Source: Saururus chinensis (taxonomy: Eukaryota; Streptophyta; Magnoliopsida; Piperales; Saururaceae). Taken from it: a stretch of DNA of 64,000 nt. This document shows positions 47,901 through 62,900 of this stretch, piece after piece; position 1 is the first letter of the stretch, and each line of letters opens with the position of its first letter. The notes below the pieces were generated by a model. It ran no database searches. It had not been told where the DNA came from and saw only the letters and a program-made list of their open reading frames with translations. Location of the stretch: the NCBI GenBank assembly GCA_035235625.1, contig CP141143.1, forward strand, positions 48,119,160 to 48,183,159, read 5' to 3'. The position numbers and the translations under genes are program-made.

Positions 47901-50900
47901 GTGGGTGACACAACTGGGGACAGTCTGTCTTTGGAAAATTTCTAACCAAAACCACTTCTCTTTACAAGCTTCAGTTGTTTAGTACATCCTCTTTTTATCA
48001 GCAGGCTAACATCGATCGGATCATAAAAGTTAGGGGGCAAGATATGTCTTTTTTTTTTAAGGGCAAAGAGGGGAGGAAGCTCCCTTCAATTAAAATCAAG
48101 AGAGAACAGAGTCAAAAGATAAAAATTATATTTTCCATCTAGAAGCAATGAAAGAAAACTCACTTATGAGTTTAGAAAGATTAGAATTGGCCTAGATATA
48201 AGCCCTAACTTGACTTTCACAATAATTGAAAAGAGAACGTTTATGCCTAACTTCATTCGAAAATATACTATTGTTTCTCTCTTTCATAGATGGCACAATT
48301 CAAGAAGATCTTCAGTAACAGGCCTAAAGTAGGAATCTGGCGGTCAAAATAACGTATATGATGAAGAGCCCATTCTGATTGATGACAAGAGATGTTCGCT
48401 CTAAATAACATAAATATAGAACTCATTTCCAACCATTATTAACCAAACAATCTGAAATTGAAGCCAATGTGTGACTTCCCATCTGATGAATAACTATTTG
48501 CATGTAATTATGCAAGAGGGTAAAATTACCTACCCAGGGATCAAGCCAAAAAAAGTGGTATTTCCATTGTTGATCTTGTAGAGGATAAAATAAATCATAG
48601 TATTTTGCAAGGAAAGAATACTTTTCCAGGAATATGAACCATAGGGTGGAATATCACAATGCCACAAAGAGGAGTTTTTAATATAATACTCATGTGACCA
48701 TTTTACCCATAAAGAAGACTTATCAATGAGAATTCTCCAAAACTGTTTGGAAAGACCAATAAGACACCGATCCTTCACAGATCTAAGACCAAGGCCACCC
48801 TCAGCTTTGGGTCTACAAACTTTCTTCCAACTCAAAGGATAATATCACTGACTATAAACCGAGTTACTCCATAGGAATTTAGATATCAAAGATTCCAGCT
48901 CATCTATGACACTCACAAGAAGCAAAAAGTTGAGAGACCAATATATGTGCCTACTAGAAAGGTTAGACTTCAGAAGTTCTAACCTCTCAGCATAAGAAAG
49001 TAGCTTCATTTTCCAACTAGCCAGGGCGGTTTGAAACCGATCCAAGAGAGGGGCACACATAGATTCACAAAGGCCGCCTGAAAAAAAGGGGAGCCCTAAG
49101 TAGCGAACTAGGAGAACTCCTTCTCTGATGTTAAAAATCTAAAGAATGGTAGACTTATTATTACAATTGGTAGAGAAGAGAATAGAACTTTTTCAAATCA
49201 ATAGCGAACAAATCACTTAGCTGGGAAAATAGATCAAGAGCTTTCTTTAGAACATAAGAAGTACCAATGGAGGCCTAAGAGAATAGAAGTACATCATCAG
49301 CAAATAATAAATGAGATATGAAAGGGGAATGCTGATGTATAGGAATAGTAATTCTCCCATTAAGATGAAAGTCAGCCAAAATTTCAAAAAAAGATTGCAT
49401 CACCAATATAAATAATAAGGGGGAAAGAGGGCATCCCTATCTCAAGCCATAAGAACTATTAAAGTACCCATAATTACATCAATTGATAAGTACGTTGAAA
49501 GAAGTTGTAGAGATGTACTCTTTTACCCAACGGATCCAAGTAGGAGGACAACCAATATGAGAAAGAACAATAAAGATAAAGTCCCACCTAACTTTATCAT
49601 AGGCTTTTATAAGGTCCACTTTAACACAGAGTTCCTTGACATCTTTTTTACTATGATAATTATGAAAAGCTCATGGGCCAACAAAATATTATGAGTTATG
49701 AGCCTGCATTTCAAGAAAGCTGCCTGATGGTTACTAATAATTGAAGCAAAAACATTGCCAAATCTGTTAGCCATAATCATGTAAATAAAATTACAAAGAG
49801 AGATAGGCCGAAACTTATCAAAGGAGGTAGCACCTTTTTCCTTAGGAATAAAGGTCAATAAAGTACTATTAAGAGATCGCAACATAGTACTTGAATTGAA
49901 GAAGTGTAACAATGCTTGACAGAAAATTTCTCCCACACTATCCCAAAATTGCACAAACAATTCCTTGGAGAAACCATCTGGACCAGGAGCTTTGTTGGCG
50001 GAGGATGAAAGCACAGTTTGATAGATTTCATCTGAAGACATTGGCTGAATAAGCATACTGATCTGATCATCACTCAAACACTTTTTAATGTGGGAAGCAA
50101 GAAGAGGAAGGAGTAAACGGGGACTAGTAAAACTTAGTAGCCTCCTTACCAATAGCATCAGGTGTGTCTAATTGAGTCTTCCACACAATAGATAGAATTA
50201 CGACTTGTATTTTGAAAAGCAATTGTATAGAAAAACTTTGTGTATCGATCCCCTTCCACAAGCCATTTAACTCTAGATTTCTATCTAAAGTAAAGAATCT
50301 TACTTTAGACAGGGACCAGACATGTCACATGTGGACAATGGACTTCCTTTGTTTGGGCATTTATATGCATCTTATGGAAGGCTGGACTTGCTTTTAAAAA
50401 ATTAGTGGGCTTTACTTTTCATCTCCCATTCTAGTTTTTTTTCTAGTTTGATGGCTGCAAACCTTTTTTCCATAATCAGTCTATGTAATATCATTATCCT
50501 ATATGAGCAATTTCTCCTCTTGCTTTCACTTTATGGGAAATGCTTGTCTATTTTTATGGTTGCTTTATTATTCAATGGAAAATTATATTTTTACATTAGA
50601 AACTCACATGAGTTTTAGTTTGTCTAAATAAGTAAACCCATATAAACTTTATATGGGGCCTACTTATTAATTCCAATAAAAACTCTTGTGTGAATTTTTA
50701 TAGTGAGAATATTACTATCCTTATTCAACCCAATTCCCTTCAACCGACTCACTTCTTCAAACATAGTAGAGCCACAACCACTTAGAGCATGATATCCACA
50801 GGGATGCATCTAGCTTGGTCTGGCACAGTGACTAGCTTACATAGGGCTCTAAACATAGTACATAAAGTGCCACTTGTCATCTATGTACAACTGCCCTCTT

Positions 50901-53900
50901 ATATAATATGTTTGGAGCCATATGTGGGTGGTAATAGAGATAATAAGGCAAAGTTGGTTAAGCAAACATTTTCCTATCCAAAATAGAGTCAAAGATGAAC
51001 CCCATATGTGGTCATCGCAGTCATTTATACAAATAAAATTTTTTCAGTATGATGTTTACAAAATAATTGATTACAGAGATTGTAGAACATGTCAAAATCT
51101 CGTATCGAGAAGACGGGCTCCCATCTATGAATCAATAGAACAAATCAATCAATTACAAGTCCTTGGACGTAATGGTTCTCTTTTCAAAATATGGGTGACG
51201 GGTGGCCTCCAATCTTGGAATCTATGGGCAATATATTATTGCCTTAAAAGGGGAGCTTTTTCTTCTGAATTTACCCACAAACCATTTTGGTAAATTTAAT
51301 CCTTCCAGCCCAACAAACTTTTACCCCAAAAGTCAACTTTAAAAACACTTCATTTATTTATTGGCTTGTCATTAATGTTAATAGATTGTCAATATTACCC
51401 ACCCATAAGATTCACCATCTTGAATTGGGATTAAAATTTTCATTTTTGTGGCACCCTGTGTTCTAATTATGCTTAACCTAAGAGGATTAGGGGGTAATTA
51501 TATAAATTCAGTTAAATTTTAAGGGATAAAACTTTTGTATCTGGTTAGAGCTCGAAGTAACGAGTGTAACAAATCGAATAACACACGAATCAGAGGTCGA
51601 GAACGAAAGTTACGACCTCGGGAAGCATACCACATGAGCGGGACCTACTTTCAAAGTATGAGATAACATACCCAAGTGGTCTAGTTTTGAAGGGCTCGTC
51701 GATACGAGTTCATCGGTACCAAGAACGCCAGATTCCAACTTCAGGATAAGAAGTTATTGCGTTTTGAAGTTTGAATTGTATTTGGTTGAAATATTAATAA
51801 AATAATGAAAAAATGACAAAATAGCTGACATCAGTTAGCCAAGCCACTGAGCCACCGAGCTACGTCAGTGCGGCCGTCCGCGCGATGCAGGTCCTGCACA
51901 TTCGGGTGGCTGATGGCGCGACACGCGATAGACTCACGCGTCGCCTGCAGTGCGGTGACCCGCGTGTTTGGCGCGCCGGCCTCATTTTCGGTCCAATTAT
52001 CTTGCTCCATGTGATGCAAGCACGTGCGCGCGTATTCCAGCTTCTCCCATTCGCCCACACACCATTTCATTATAAATAGTCATATTCGTTCATTCTTTCG
52101 GGAGGAGTTTCTGGAGTCATTCTGAGTCCGTTTTCTTCCGTTCAAAAAGCGTTCTTAGCTAATTCGAGGGTGTTCTACGCAATGGAAGCGTTCATTCTTT
52201 AAGTTAGCAACCTATATATGGGAAATGCCCCGGGGCAAGGGGAGGTTTTGTCTACCACCTACAGGCGCGAAAAGGGTAAAGTGTCTCCGGGCACAGAAAG
52301 GGTAAAGTATCTCTGAGCAAGGGGAGGTTTTGTCCGCCACCTACGGCCATGGAAATGGTAAAGTGTCTCCGAGTAAGGGGACGTTTTGTCCGCTACCTAC
52401 GAGAACGTGAAGGGTGAAGTGATCCCGAGTTAGGGGGAGGTTCTGTCAGTAGCCTACGGGCACAAAAAGATAAATGTATTATGGAGCTAGAGGAGGTTCT
52501 GCCTGCCATATATGGATCAGAAAGGGAGGACGCCCTGAGGAAACAAGCAACTCCGAACGTCGCCACTTCCAAAACTGTAGGGGAGTACACTTCTCTGACC
52601 TTCTAATTTAATATGATTTATATGAATACACATCTTAATTAGTAATATACTAATTAAGATATATAATTTGCTAATCTGATATATGCCGATATGTTCATAT
52701 TTAATCTACTTTGATATATTTTGTTGGGATCTGAATTACTTTGAAATGCTCTATTGTGATTTGACATACTCCGATATGATATGATATGATTGGTATGGTC
52801 AGATGAAATCTGATAGGATATGATATGATCCAACATGCTCTGTAGTGTTTTCTGCTCCGCTCTATGATAGAGTGGGACGTATATTTTTATTAGTGTTATG
52901 CTCACCTATGTGAGATGTGTATTTTACTGATTTATTTCGTTCCGTTTGACTTCGATGATTAATAAGATTTCCGTCTAATTCAGAATGATTATTCGGATAT
53001 AAAGATATACGTATTTTAACGTATATAATTTTGTAATGCCTAATGCATGTACTAGTCTTTAGGCAAAACTACGTTCGGATCCAATCATATTGAAATAATG
53101 TCAGAGATGGTCTCCAATATGTACGTAGGCAACCAACAGTACAATAATGTTGGCCCGATCCAAATTAGTTATAAAATTATGTTTGTTCTGGTTTATGCGC
53201 AACCGAATGTTATAGCTTTGTAGCGCATAGAAGAATGTTATGACTCTCACACTCAGAGTTTGCAACTCCTAGTCAGTCAGTTTGAAAATTTTTCCGCTTA
53301 TTTTATACACTTTGATTCTGTCTTCCGAACTAATTCCCAGTCCGGGTCGGGTTTTGCGGGTCGGGGTGTTACAAATGGTAGCGGAGCTTTCCTCTGTCTG
53401 CGAGAGCAAAATATTTTAAAATATATTTCGATTTGTATTGAATTCCAATTTTTAAATTTGAATTTCTTTGTTATGAGTGTGTTATCAGATTTAATATAAA
53501 GTTCGATTGTGATTTTTTTCGTTTTGCACATGTGTCATCAGCGTCATGACAAACTTTGATGTAAATGTGTTGTTCTGCATTTATTATATCGGAATTAATA
53601 TAACCTCTGATTATGTTTTTACCATTCCACATATGCATCAATGGATTTAATAAAAAATTTCTAATTGTAAACGTCAGCTTTGCATGTGTGATATCAGAAT
53701 TAAGGAAAATTCCGGTTGTGAACTTCTATTCTCTATGATTGATATTAGATTTAATGCTTACTCTGATTTTGAATTTTTGTTTTGTACATGTGATATCGGA
53801 TTTAATGCCGACTCCAATTTTTGAATTTTATGTTCCACATGTCTTATATCGGATTAAAGGAAAATTCCTATTGTGAATCTTTCATTCTTTACGTGTGATA

Positions 53901-56900
53901 TTGGATTTGAGGATGTTGATTTTTGAACTTCCGCATATAATGTATCGGATTCAAGGTGAATTCCGTTTATGAGTTTTCTATTCTCCGAGTGTGGCATTCG
54001 ATTTAATATGAACTTCAATTTTACGTCTTCCGATTTCGTATCAGAAATAATTTTAAATTTCTATCTTGCAAGCTCTGCAAGTAATTGATACTAATGTCGA
54101 TTTTATAAATTTTGATTTCAAGTCAGAAACTATTTGCATTCCTGTCTAAATCTGTTACATAAGGATTTGATACACCAATCCATTTTATAAATTTTTAATC
54201 CTGAATCTAAAATGATTTGAAAATTTTACTATGAATAAGTCGTATCGAATTTTGATTCGTAGTTTTATTTTACCAGTGTGACATTGGAATTGCTCTTAAC
54301 TTTAATATTTATAAATTCGGATTATAAGTAATTTAGAGTTCCTGTTCTACTTATGTAGTATTAAATTGATATTATGAAATTCGCATTGGAACGGTTATTA
54401 TTTAAAATTTCTGTTCTGATTCTCGATTTGATACGTATTTCAATTTTTGATAGAAATTATTTTATAATTTTATTTCAACTGTGATATTGGATTTCAAATT
54501 TCTGTTGTACTTGTGTTGTATCGGATTTATATAATCCCCGATTTTAGGAATTTTGCATCTGAATTGTTATTATTACTATTCCGAATATCAGTTTGATATA
54601 GATTCCGATTTTTTATACGAATTAATTTGAAATTTTGTTTCAACTGTGATACTTGAATTAATATGACTCCCGATATTTGAACTTTCTGTTTGATATATAT
54701 GCAATTGAATATAATGCGAACTCAAATTTTATGAATTCAAAAATTTAATTAAATGTGATTTTCAGAATGTGAGTTAATACAAACTTTCTGTTATATCGAC
54801 TTTGATGGGAATTATGTTTTTATGTGTTGCATTAGATTTCCAATGGACTCCGATTTTATAAATTTTGATTTATAATTTAGGAATATATTGAAATTCTGTT
54901 TTGTATGTGTAGTATCTGATTTGATCTAAGCTCTGATTTTAAGAATTCTGATTTTTAATCAATTGGAACCATTTGTTCTGAATCAGTTACATGATTATTT
55001 TAGTGACTTAAATTTTAAATAGTTTGTCAAATTTACAATAGTAGAATTACCAAGAAGTAATCATCAAACGCCTATGTTATGGAAATGGGAGTTAGTGGAT
55101 AGCTCCATTGTTAATTCTGGTAGTGTATTGAGACAATTTTTAATTTCAAGTTTGGTTTGAAATCTTGTTCTGAATGTGATGTGAACCAGGAATATATGTT
55201 CTGATTTAAATGTGAAAAGTCTGTTTTCTGTTAGATGCTTTGATTTTAAATCAAATGCCTATGATTGATTTGTGATATTTTTTTTGTCCGATGTTTTAAA
55301 TTCTGAATGATTCAGAGCAAATATTATGAGTGACATCTGCTTTTGATAAAAAAAATTGATCTAATGCGTACAATGATACATGAGTGCTTACACTCTTTGG
55401 ATACCCACTGAGAAAAATAATCGGTTTTGGCATGCGCATGGGTGTGGAGCATCATGGGAAAACTCCTCACTTTCTGAGCCCCTTGCTACCCTATGAGTGT
55501 TGGGGGGAATGCCGTTTGGTATCACAGCTCTGATTTTCTCGTCACTCAGACAAACCGACAATTTGTGCATATGTTTCTGCATCAAATTGTTTCTATATAA
55601 GTGTTTTCTGATAAACGATTTTCTGAAAAAATCATAATCATTTTCATATATTTTTGCGTAGCATTATTTTATATTTTAACTCAACCTACAGTGTAGGGGG
55701 TTTTAAATTTTAAATTTATGCTTATTACCCATGTTTTCAGGAAAAATATCATATTTGAGAAATAATTTATATGCATTCCATTATGTTTTGAATACGTGCA
55801 CTTTTCGGGTAGTTTCAAGGTAAAACTTGAAAGTATCAGTGCACTCTCTGTCTGGATACTCACCAAAAAATCGGTTCTAGTGCACGCATATAGGTGTGGA
55901 GCATCATGGGAAAGCTCATATCCTTCTGAGCCTCTCACTACCCAATGAGTGTCGAGGGGAACAACGTTCGGTATCACGACTCTATTCTACCTGATCTGTC
56001 GAATCTGTCTTTTTCTATATGTTTGATTTGTCTATTCTGTCTAATATGTCTGATATGTTCGTTGTGTCTAATCTGTTTGATCTGTCTGATCTATTTGATC
56101 TGTCCGTTCTGATCTATTTGTTCTATCAGTTCAGTCTGATTTGTTTGTTCTGTCTGTTCTTTTCAATCTATCTTATTTATGTTTTTCTGTCCATTCTGTC
56201 TGATATATATGATCAATTTGATCTATCTGATCTGTCTATTATGTATGTTCTGTCTAATCCATCCATTCTGCCTAATCTATTGTTATGTCTAATCTGTCTA
56301 TTCTATCTGTTCTATTTAATCTATCTATTATGTTTGTTTTGTCTAATCAATCTGATTTGTCTGTTCTATCAAATCATTTTGTTCGGTCTGATTTGTCTGA
56401 TCTGTCCATTCTGTTTGATCTATCTATTCTGTCTGATCTATTTGATTTGTCTGATTAATATGTTTGTTCTGTCTATTCCTTCTGGTCAGTTTGTAAGTCT
56501 GATATGTCTGATCTGTCTGTTCCGTCTAATTTGTCTGATTTGTCTATTTTGTCTGTTCTGATCTGTTTGTTCTGATATGTTTTTCTATCTTATTTATTTG
56601 ATCTATCTGATCTGTTTGTTCTTTTTTGGTCCCGAAAAATTATCTAACTTTGGAAATAATATTCAGATTTTGTTATCTGATATAAAATTATCAGATTTTA
56701 ATTGTGTGATTTTTTGGGTGAGTTAATTTCGACAAATTCTGGATTGATCTGTCTGTTATAATTTGATTTGCTCTATTTTCGAAAAATGACATCTGGTTTT
56801 AAAAGTCCATTTTGATATAAGTTATTCGAATTTCAATTAGTTGAATTTTGTTCCGATCATAAATTGTCGGATTATGTTTTTGAAGGGTTTTGGAATTGTG

Positions 56901-59900
56901 CGTATAGATTTCATTAACACTATTTTGTTGCATTATGTTTTGACTCCGAATAAAGACCTATATGCTGTGAAAATCATAAATTTGAATTGTGTTTAAGTTT
57001 TCTATCCGAATACAAACTATCGGATTTTATTTGTAAAGATCATATCCGATATGAAAATATGGAACTTTGCTTATCCGAAGTTTTTCTCGGATTATGTTTC
57101 CAAGTGTTTAGTCCAATTGTAATCAGATTTTGTTTTATGCTATTCGGGGTGGTTTAAACTACCAGATTATGTATTTGATCCAAATAGTTATCACTCGATG
57201 GATGGTTCTTTTGATTGTTGTGTCTGATTGTTAATCAATCAGATCCATGATTGTATTCTCTCTCTAACTAAAGGTCAGATTTTATTTTGAAAGGTATTTT
57301 TTAGATAATTGCGAGGACATAATTCGTTTAAGGGGGGAAGAATGTGGCACCCCGTATTCCGATTACGCTTAACCTAAGAGGGTTAGGGGGTAATTATATA
57401 ATTTTAGCTAAATTTTAAGGGGTTTTAAATGATAAAACTCTCGTATCTGGTTAGAACTCGAAGTAATGAGCATAACGAATCAAAGAACACGCGAATCGGA
57501 GGTCGAGAATGAAAGTTACAACCTCTGGAAGCGTGCCACATGGGCGGGACCCACTTTCAAAGTATAAGATAACCTACCCATGTGGGGTCTAGTTTTGAGG
57601 GGCTCATCGATATGAGTTTATTGGTACCAAGAACGCGCGATTTTGACTTCGTGATACGAAGTTATCGCGTTTTGAAGTTGGAATTGTATTTGGTTAAAAT
57701 ATTAATAAAATAATGAAGAAATGACAAAATACTCATGTTAGTTAGCCGAGGCGAGCAGAGTTAGAGCCGGAGCTGAGCCGTTGAGCTACCGCGCCACCGA
57801 GCCGTGTCATCGCGGCCGTCCGCGTAATCGCGCAACTGACCGTGTGTCGCGCATCAGACTCACAGCTGCGCTCACCGCACGCAGCACCGTGACGCGTGCG
57901 TCTGGTGCACCAACCTCATTTTTGGTCCAATTATATTGTGCCATGTGGCACAAGCATGTGCACGCGTATTCCGGCTTCTCCCATTCGCTCGCGGCCATTT
58001 CATTATAAATAGTCATTTCCGTTCATTCTTTCGGAAGGAGTTTCTGGAGTCATTCTGAGTCTGTTTTCTTCCGTTCAAAAAACATTCTTAGCTAATTTGA
58101 TGGTGTTTTACGGAATGGAAGCATTCATTCTTTGAGTTAGTAACCCTATATAGGGAAAACGCCCCGGAGAAAGGGGAGATTCTGTCTGCCGCCTATAGGC
58201 GCAAAAAGGGTAAAGTGTCTACTGGCAAGGGGATGCTTTGTCCCCCACCTTCGGGCACAGAAAGGGTAAAGTGTCTCCAAGAAAGGGGAGGTTATGTCCG
58301 CTGCCTACTGGTGCGAAAAGGATAAAGTGTCTTCGGGTAAGGGGAGGTTCTGTCCGCAGCCTACGAGCGCGTGAAGGGTGAAGTGATCCCGAGTTAGGGG
58401 GAGGTTATGTTAGTAGCCTATGGGCACAGAAAGATAAATGTATTTTGGAGTTAGAGGTTCTGCCCGCCGTATATCGATCAGAAAGGGAGGACGCCCTGAG
58501 GAAAAATGCAACATCGAACATCGCCACTTCCGAAATTGCAAGGGAGTATGCTTCTCTGACCTTCTAATTTAATATGATTTATATAAATACACATCTTAAT
58601 TAGTAATATACTAATTAAGATATATAATTTGCTAATCTGATATATGCCGATATGTTCCTATTTAATCTACTTTGATATATTTTGTTGTGATCCAAATTAC
58701 TTTAAAATGCTCTATTGTGATTTGACATACTCCGATATGATATGATCTATATGGTCAGATGAAATTTGATAAGATCTGATATGATAGAACATGCTCTGTA
58801 GTGTTTTCTGCTCCACTCTATGATAGAGTGGGACATGTATTTTTGTTAGTGTTATGCTCACCTATGTGAGATGTGTATTTTACTGATTTATTTCCTTCTG
58901 TCTGACTTCGATGATTTATTAGATTTCCGTTTGATTCCAAATGATTATTCAGATATAAAGACATACGTATTTTAATGTATATAATTTTGTAATGCTTAAT
59001 AAATGTATTAGTTATTAGGCAGAACTACGTTCGGATCCGATCGTATTGGAATAACATGAGAGATAGTATCCAATATGTACGTAGGCAACCAACGGTACAA
59101 TAATGTTGGCCTAATCCAAATTAGTTATAAAATTTGGTTTGTTCTGATCTATGCGTAACATAACGTTATAGCTTCGTAGCGTGTAGAAGAATATTATGAC
59201 TCTCGCACTCAGAGTCTGCATCTCCTGGTCAGTCAGTTTGAAAAATTTTCCGCTTATTTTATACACTTCAATTTTATCTTCCGAACTAACCCCCAGTCCG
59301 AGTCGGGTTTTGTGGGTCGAGGTGTTACAATTTTTCATCCAAAAACTTGTTTGCAACCAAGATATAGTTGGCTGTGCTGTAGCCCCCTAAGTTAAAAGCC
59401 CCTCTCCCTTCCCCAAGTGTAGTCTTTTTTTAAAAAGAAAACAAACCGTAGCTACAGCTGAACACTGATTGTTGCAGTCGTGACTAGATGCGTACGTGGC
59501 TACAGTGGAAACATGCCGGCATGGCTTAGTCGGTCACGACTAGACCGTCATTAGAGTAGTTGCAGTAGAAACGAAGATGCCAGATCCAGCGGATGCCAGA
59601 TCTAGCGGCCCGTTTATGGGCCATGCCAGCTACCATATGATTGGTCAAGGTGAATACGAACTATTTAGCAGCCTGGTTCAGCGGCGGCTGAGAAATAGAA
59701 AGGGTAGAGGTGGGGCTGGGTTGGCACATGTTTTTTAATGCTAGAGTAAAATTGGGGCGGAGGGTGGCGGAGGAGAGGGGTGGGTTTGTGTCAGGGTTTA
59801 ATTTGTGAGAGGGTGACACAGTTGTCAAGGCATTTAAGGCTTGTCTAGACAACAAGAGCATAGCCTCCTCACCCTAGCCAACAGTGACCTATCCTATGAC

Positions 59901-62900
59901 CGCCAACTTTTAAATCTTTTCGATGTAGCAAATATCCACATGAACCACTAATTCTGGACACATTATGGGTCTTGAGCCTATGAGTCACAAATCTAATGTT
60001 TAAAAGATACTAGGGTTGTTTGGGTGTGAAATTGTTTAGGAACGGAAATAATTTTTTTTTGAATTATTTTTAACTATTTACGGTCAAATGAAAATTATAG
60101 TTGGTAATGAAAATTTTTAGAATAAATTTAAATGTCCCGTCAAACTCATTTTAAAATATTAAATTAATATAATTCTCTTTCGAACTTAGATATGTTTGTT
60201 CTTGGTATTATTGTGCTCCCGAATTTGAGCCCTACCAACAAGATTTTACATGGGTAGGTAATTTTAAAATTTTATAGTAGGCTCTATCTATATGATATAT
60301 TTCTCGAGACTCAATCGATATGATGGATGATCATTAAAAAATAATAAAAATTTTTAATTTAAAATAGTAGGTTGGGAGCCGGAATCAATGAAATCACCTC
60401 ATTTCATGGTTTCGGTTGATTTCAGCGGGAAATGGGCTAGAATAAACTTTTGGGCGAAAATTTTAATTCCACTCACCTTCTGCACCTAACTACGATTCTA
60501 ATTATTCCATATGGAAATGGGGCAAAATCGTTAGAATTTTATATAAATTTCACACCCAAACAACCCTTAAAATTCACTTGGCTAAGAGAGGATATAGAGT
60601 AGGGTTGTCTTTTCCACGGGCATTCAAATTTTTTGCACTTCTATAAAATTGAAAAATGTTCAAAAATTTAGGGATTGTGACAATGGCAACCTTTGTAATT
60701 TAGGGCCTAAAACATGTAGGTTATCATTTAAAAATCATGGATATTACAATCTATCATAAAATAGCAGAGATATCATAGTGTCTCACGGAAGACAAAGTGA
60801 ATATCAATCCAAGTGAAGATGAGGATATTGTTGCCCACAGGCTTACATGTCTATTTATAGAGATACTTGGAATACTTTAAAAGAGTTGCCTTTGTGACCA
60901 TTTCTAAACTTGACCATAACCTAGAACATTCGGCTAATTAGATATTGTAGATCTTCAACCTTACAACCACTTTTATACTTGGTTAAATGGATTAAAGATT
61001 TCAGGAAGGCTCATAATGTTTCCAACAACTAATAAATTTACATAAAACTCAAAGCTTCATTATCACAAAGTTGCAATTTTTATCATCCTTTTTGCAGGGT
61101 GTGTTTGAAGATGGAAGGGAGGTAGCGGTTAAGAGACTGTCAAGAAGCTCAGGACAAGGTTTGAGAGAGTTCAAGAATGAGATCATATTGATAGCCAAAC
61201 TACAGCACAAGAATCTCGTGAGGCTCATAAATTGTTGTGTGGAAGGAGATGAAAAGCTGCTCATCTATGAATTTCTGGCCAACAAAAGTCTGGATGTTTT
61301 TCTTTTTGGTAAGCCCTTGTTCTCATAATGGATAATGAATGACTTACTACTAACAATTTTAGGTTCTTGGCCCTACTATGTCAGCTGGAGGTAGAACCAG
61401 GGAGATTTGTGGCAGATAAGAGTGATTCTCTCATTACATCTTTCGTTTTTCGACATGGCTAAGATAGAGGGGTCTGCATGTCAAAATAGAACCAACTTGA
61501 ATACAGTCTCTCTTATGAAAGGTCTTCCCTCTATTTAACTACAGTAAATGCCTTAATTAGCTTCATCACTGAACTTACAGTAAATGCATTCAAACTATTC
61601 TTCAAGTTACTCGATAGATAGCTCAACTAAATAACTCTGTTAAGTAGTCAACCTCAACAAGAGAACAACAATAAATTAAATAGATTAATATAATAGGAAA
61701 TAAGCAGAAACAGCCCTTTTTAAACAGAAAATATGTGTGTCCACCAAAACATTAAACTTTTTATACCCCCAGGTAGAAGACCCACTTTAAACTTTTGATA
61801 CAACCCGTGCAATCCATCTCGGCCTTCTCATATTTGTAAATTCTTTCTTGCTAGATCCAACAAAAAGAATTGAACTTGATTGGCAACAACGACTTAATAT
61901 TATCATCGGCATTGCAAAGGGAGTTCAATATCTTCATGAAGACTCACGGCTCAAAATCATTCACAGAGATTTAAAAGCCAGCAATATATTGTTAGATGAT
62001 GAGATGAATCCCAAAATATCAGACTTCGGAATGGCAAGAATATTCGGAAGAAAGCAAAATCATCATAATACAAGACGAGTTGTGGGCACATAGTAAGGCC
62101 GATCAATTCCTTCCTCACAATTTTCGTAATTTTTCTGTTTTGTATCACCCATGGAAGGCCGTATCGACCGATACGGGTCCGTATCGGTCAACACCGATAC
62201 GGTATGGGGGGCGATACGCCCCCCACAGGAATCGTCGATATGTACCGGCCGTATCAGCCGTACCGTATCGATACGGCCGATACGTATCGATACAGTATTT
62301 TTAAAAATATTTTTTATTTAAAAAATTAATTTTTAATTAAAAAAATTATTATTTTTTTTGAAAAAAAAAATTGAATTTTTTTCTTAAAAATAAAAAACAC
62401 AATTCAAACTCAACTTTTTTTAAAATTTAAGTTTTAGTTATATTAAAAATAATAAGTTTAAAGTTATATGAGATCAATACGGGTAGGTCCATACAATTTA
62501 CATAAATTTTTTTTTACATATAGTACTCTACAAATATATATTTATTTAAACATATAACTTAAATTCATATTGAGTATATTATTTATTTTTAAAATAAACT
62601 AATTTTAAAGCACTTAATATAGGAAAGAATGACAAATAATTTATATAGGACGGAGAGCATAATAGTATATAGTTCTAAATGAATTAATTTTATAATACCC
62701 GTATCAATTGATATAACATTATATGGTCTTATTATGCTTTAAAAGAAGTATTATAATGATATATTATTAGTTATAATATTTTTTTATGTTTATAAAAGGG
62801 TTTATGCCCATATTGGTGCGTACCAAGTGTATTATCGGTGTGTACCCGTATCCATAGTCATTGATACTCTCATGCATATCGATACAGCCTTCCATGGTAT

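Larger units (their letters stand above)
51447..59329 (+). mobile_element. Non-coding Tekay/Del-like LTR retrotransposon fossil (LARD-type)
   Basis: LTRs lie at 51447-53373 and 57343-59329, starting TGTGGCACCC and ending GTGTTACA, with the exact target duplication ATTTT on both sides (51442-51446 and 59330-59334). The primer site TGGTAGCGGAGC (tRNA-Met type) lies at 53376-53387, and the purine tract AAGGGGGGAAGAA ends at 57342. The 3,969-bp internal part shows no gag, protease, reverse transcriptase or integrase. It is made of degenerate short repeats. So it is a non-autonomous derivative, structurally complete at its ends. LTR differences look like roughly 5-10 percent by eye, suggesting several million years. 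It lies in CRK intron 3. Confidence 0.93.

Noticed and set aside
48050-50215. LINE as a 3' part of an LTR element
   Set aside because: The reverse transcriptase motifs are of the non-LTR type ([20 protein letters not shown]), there is a poly-A end, and there are no LTRs.
51831-52079. Overlapping GC-rich frames on both strands
   Set aside because: They lie in the LTR (and again in the second LTR), are not conserved as a frame between the two, and have no domain.
56019-56561. 180-codon hydrophobic frame that looks like a membrane protein
   Set aside because: It comes from TCTGATCTGT-type repeats inside a non-coding LTR element. The hydrophobic residues follow from the repeat.
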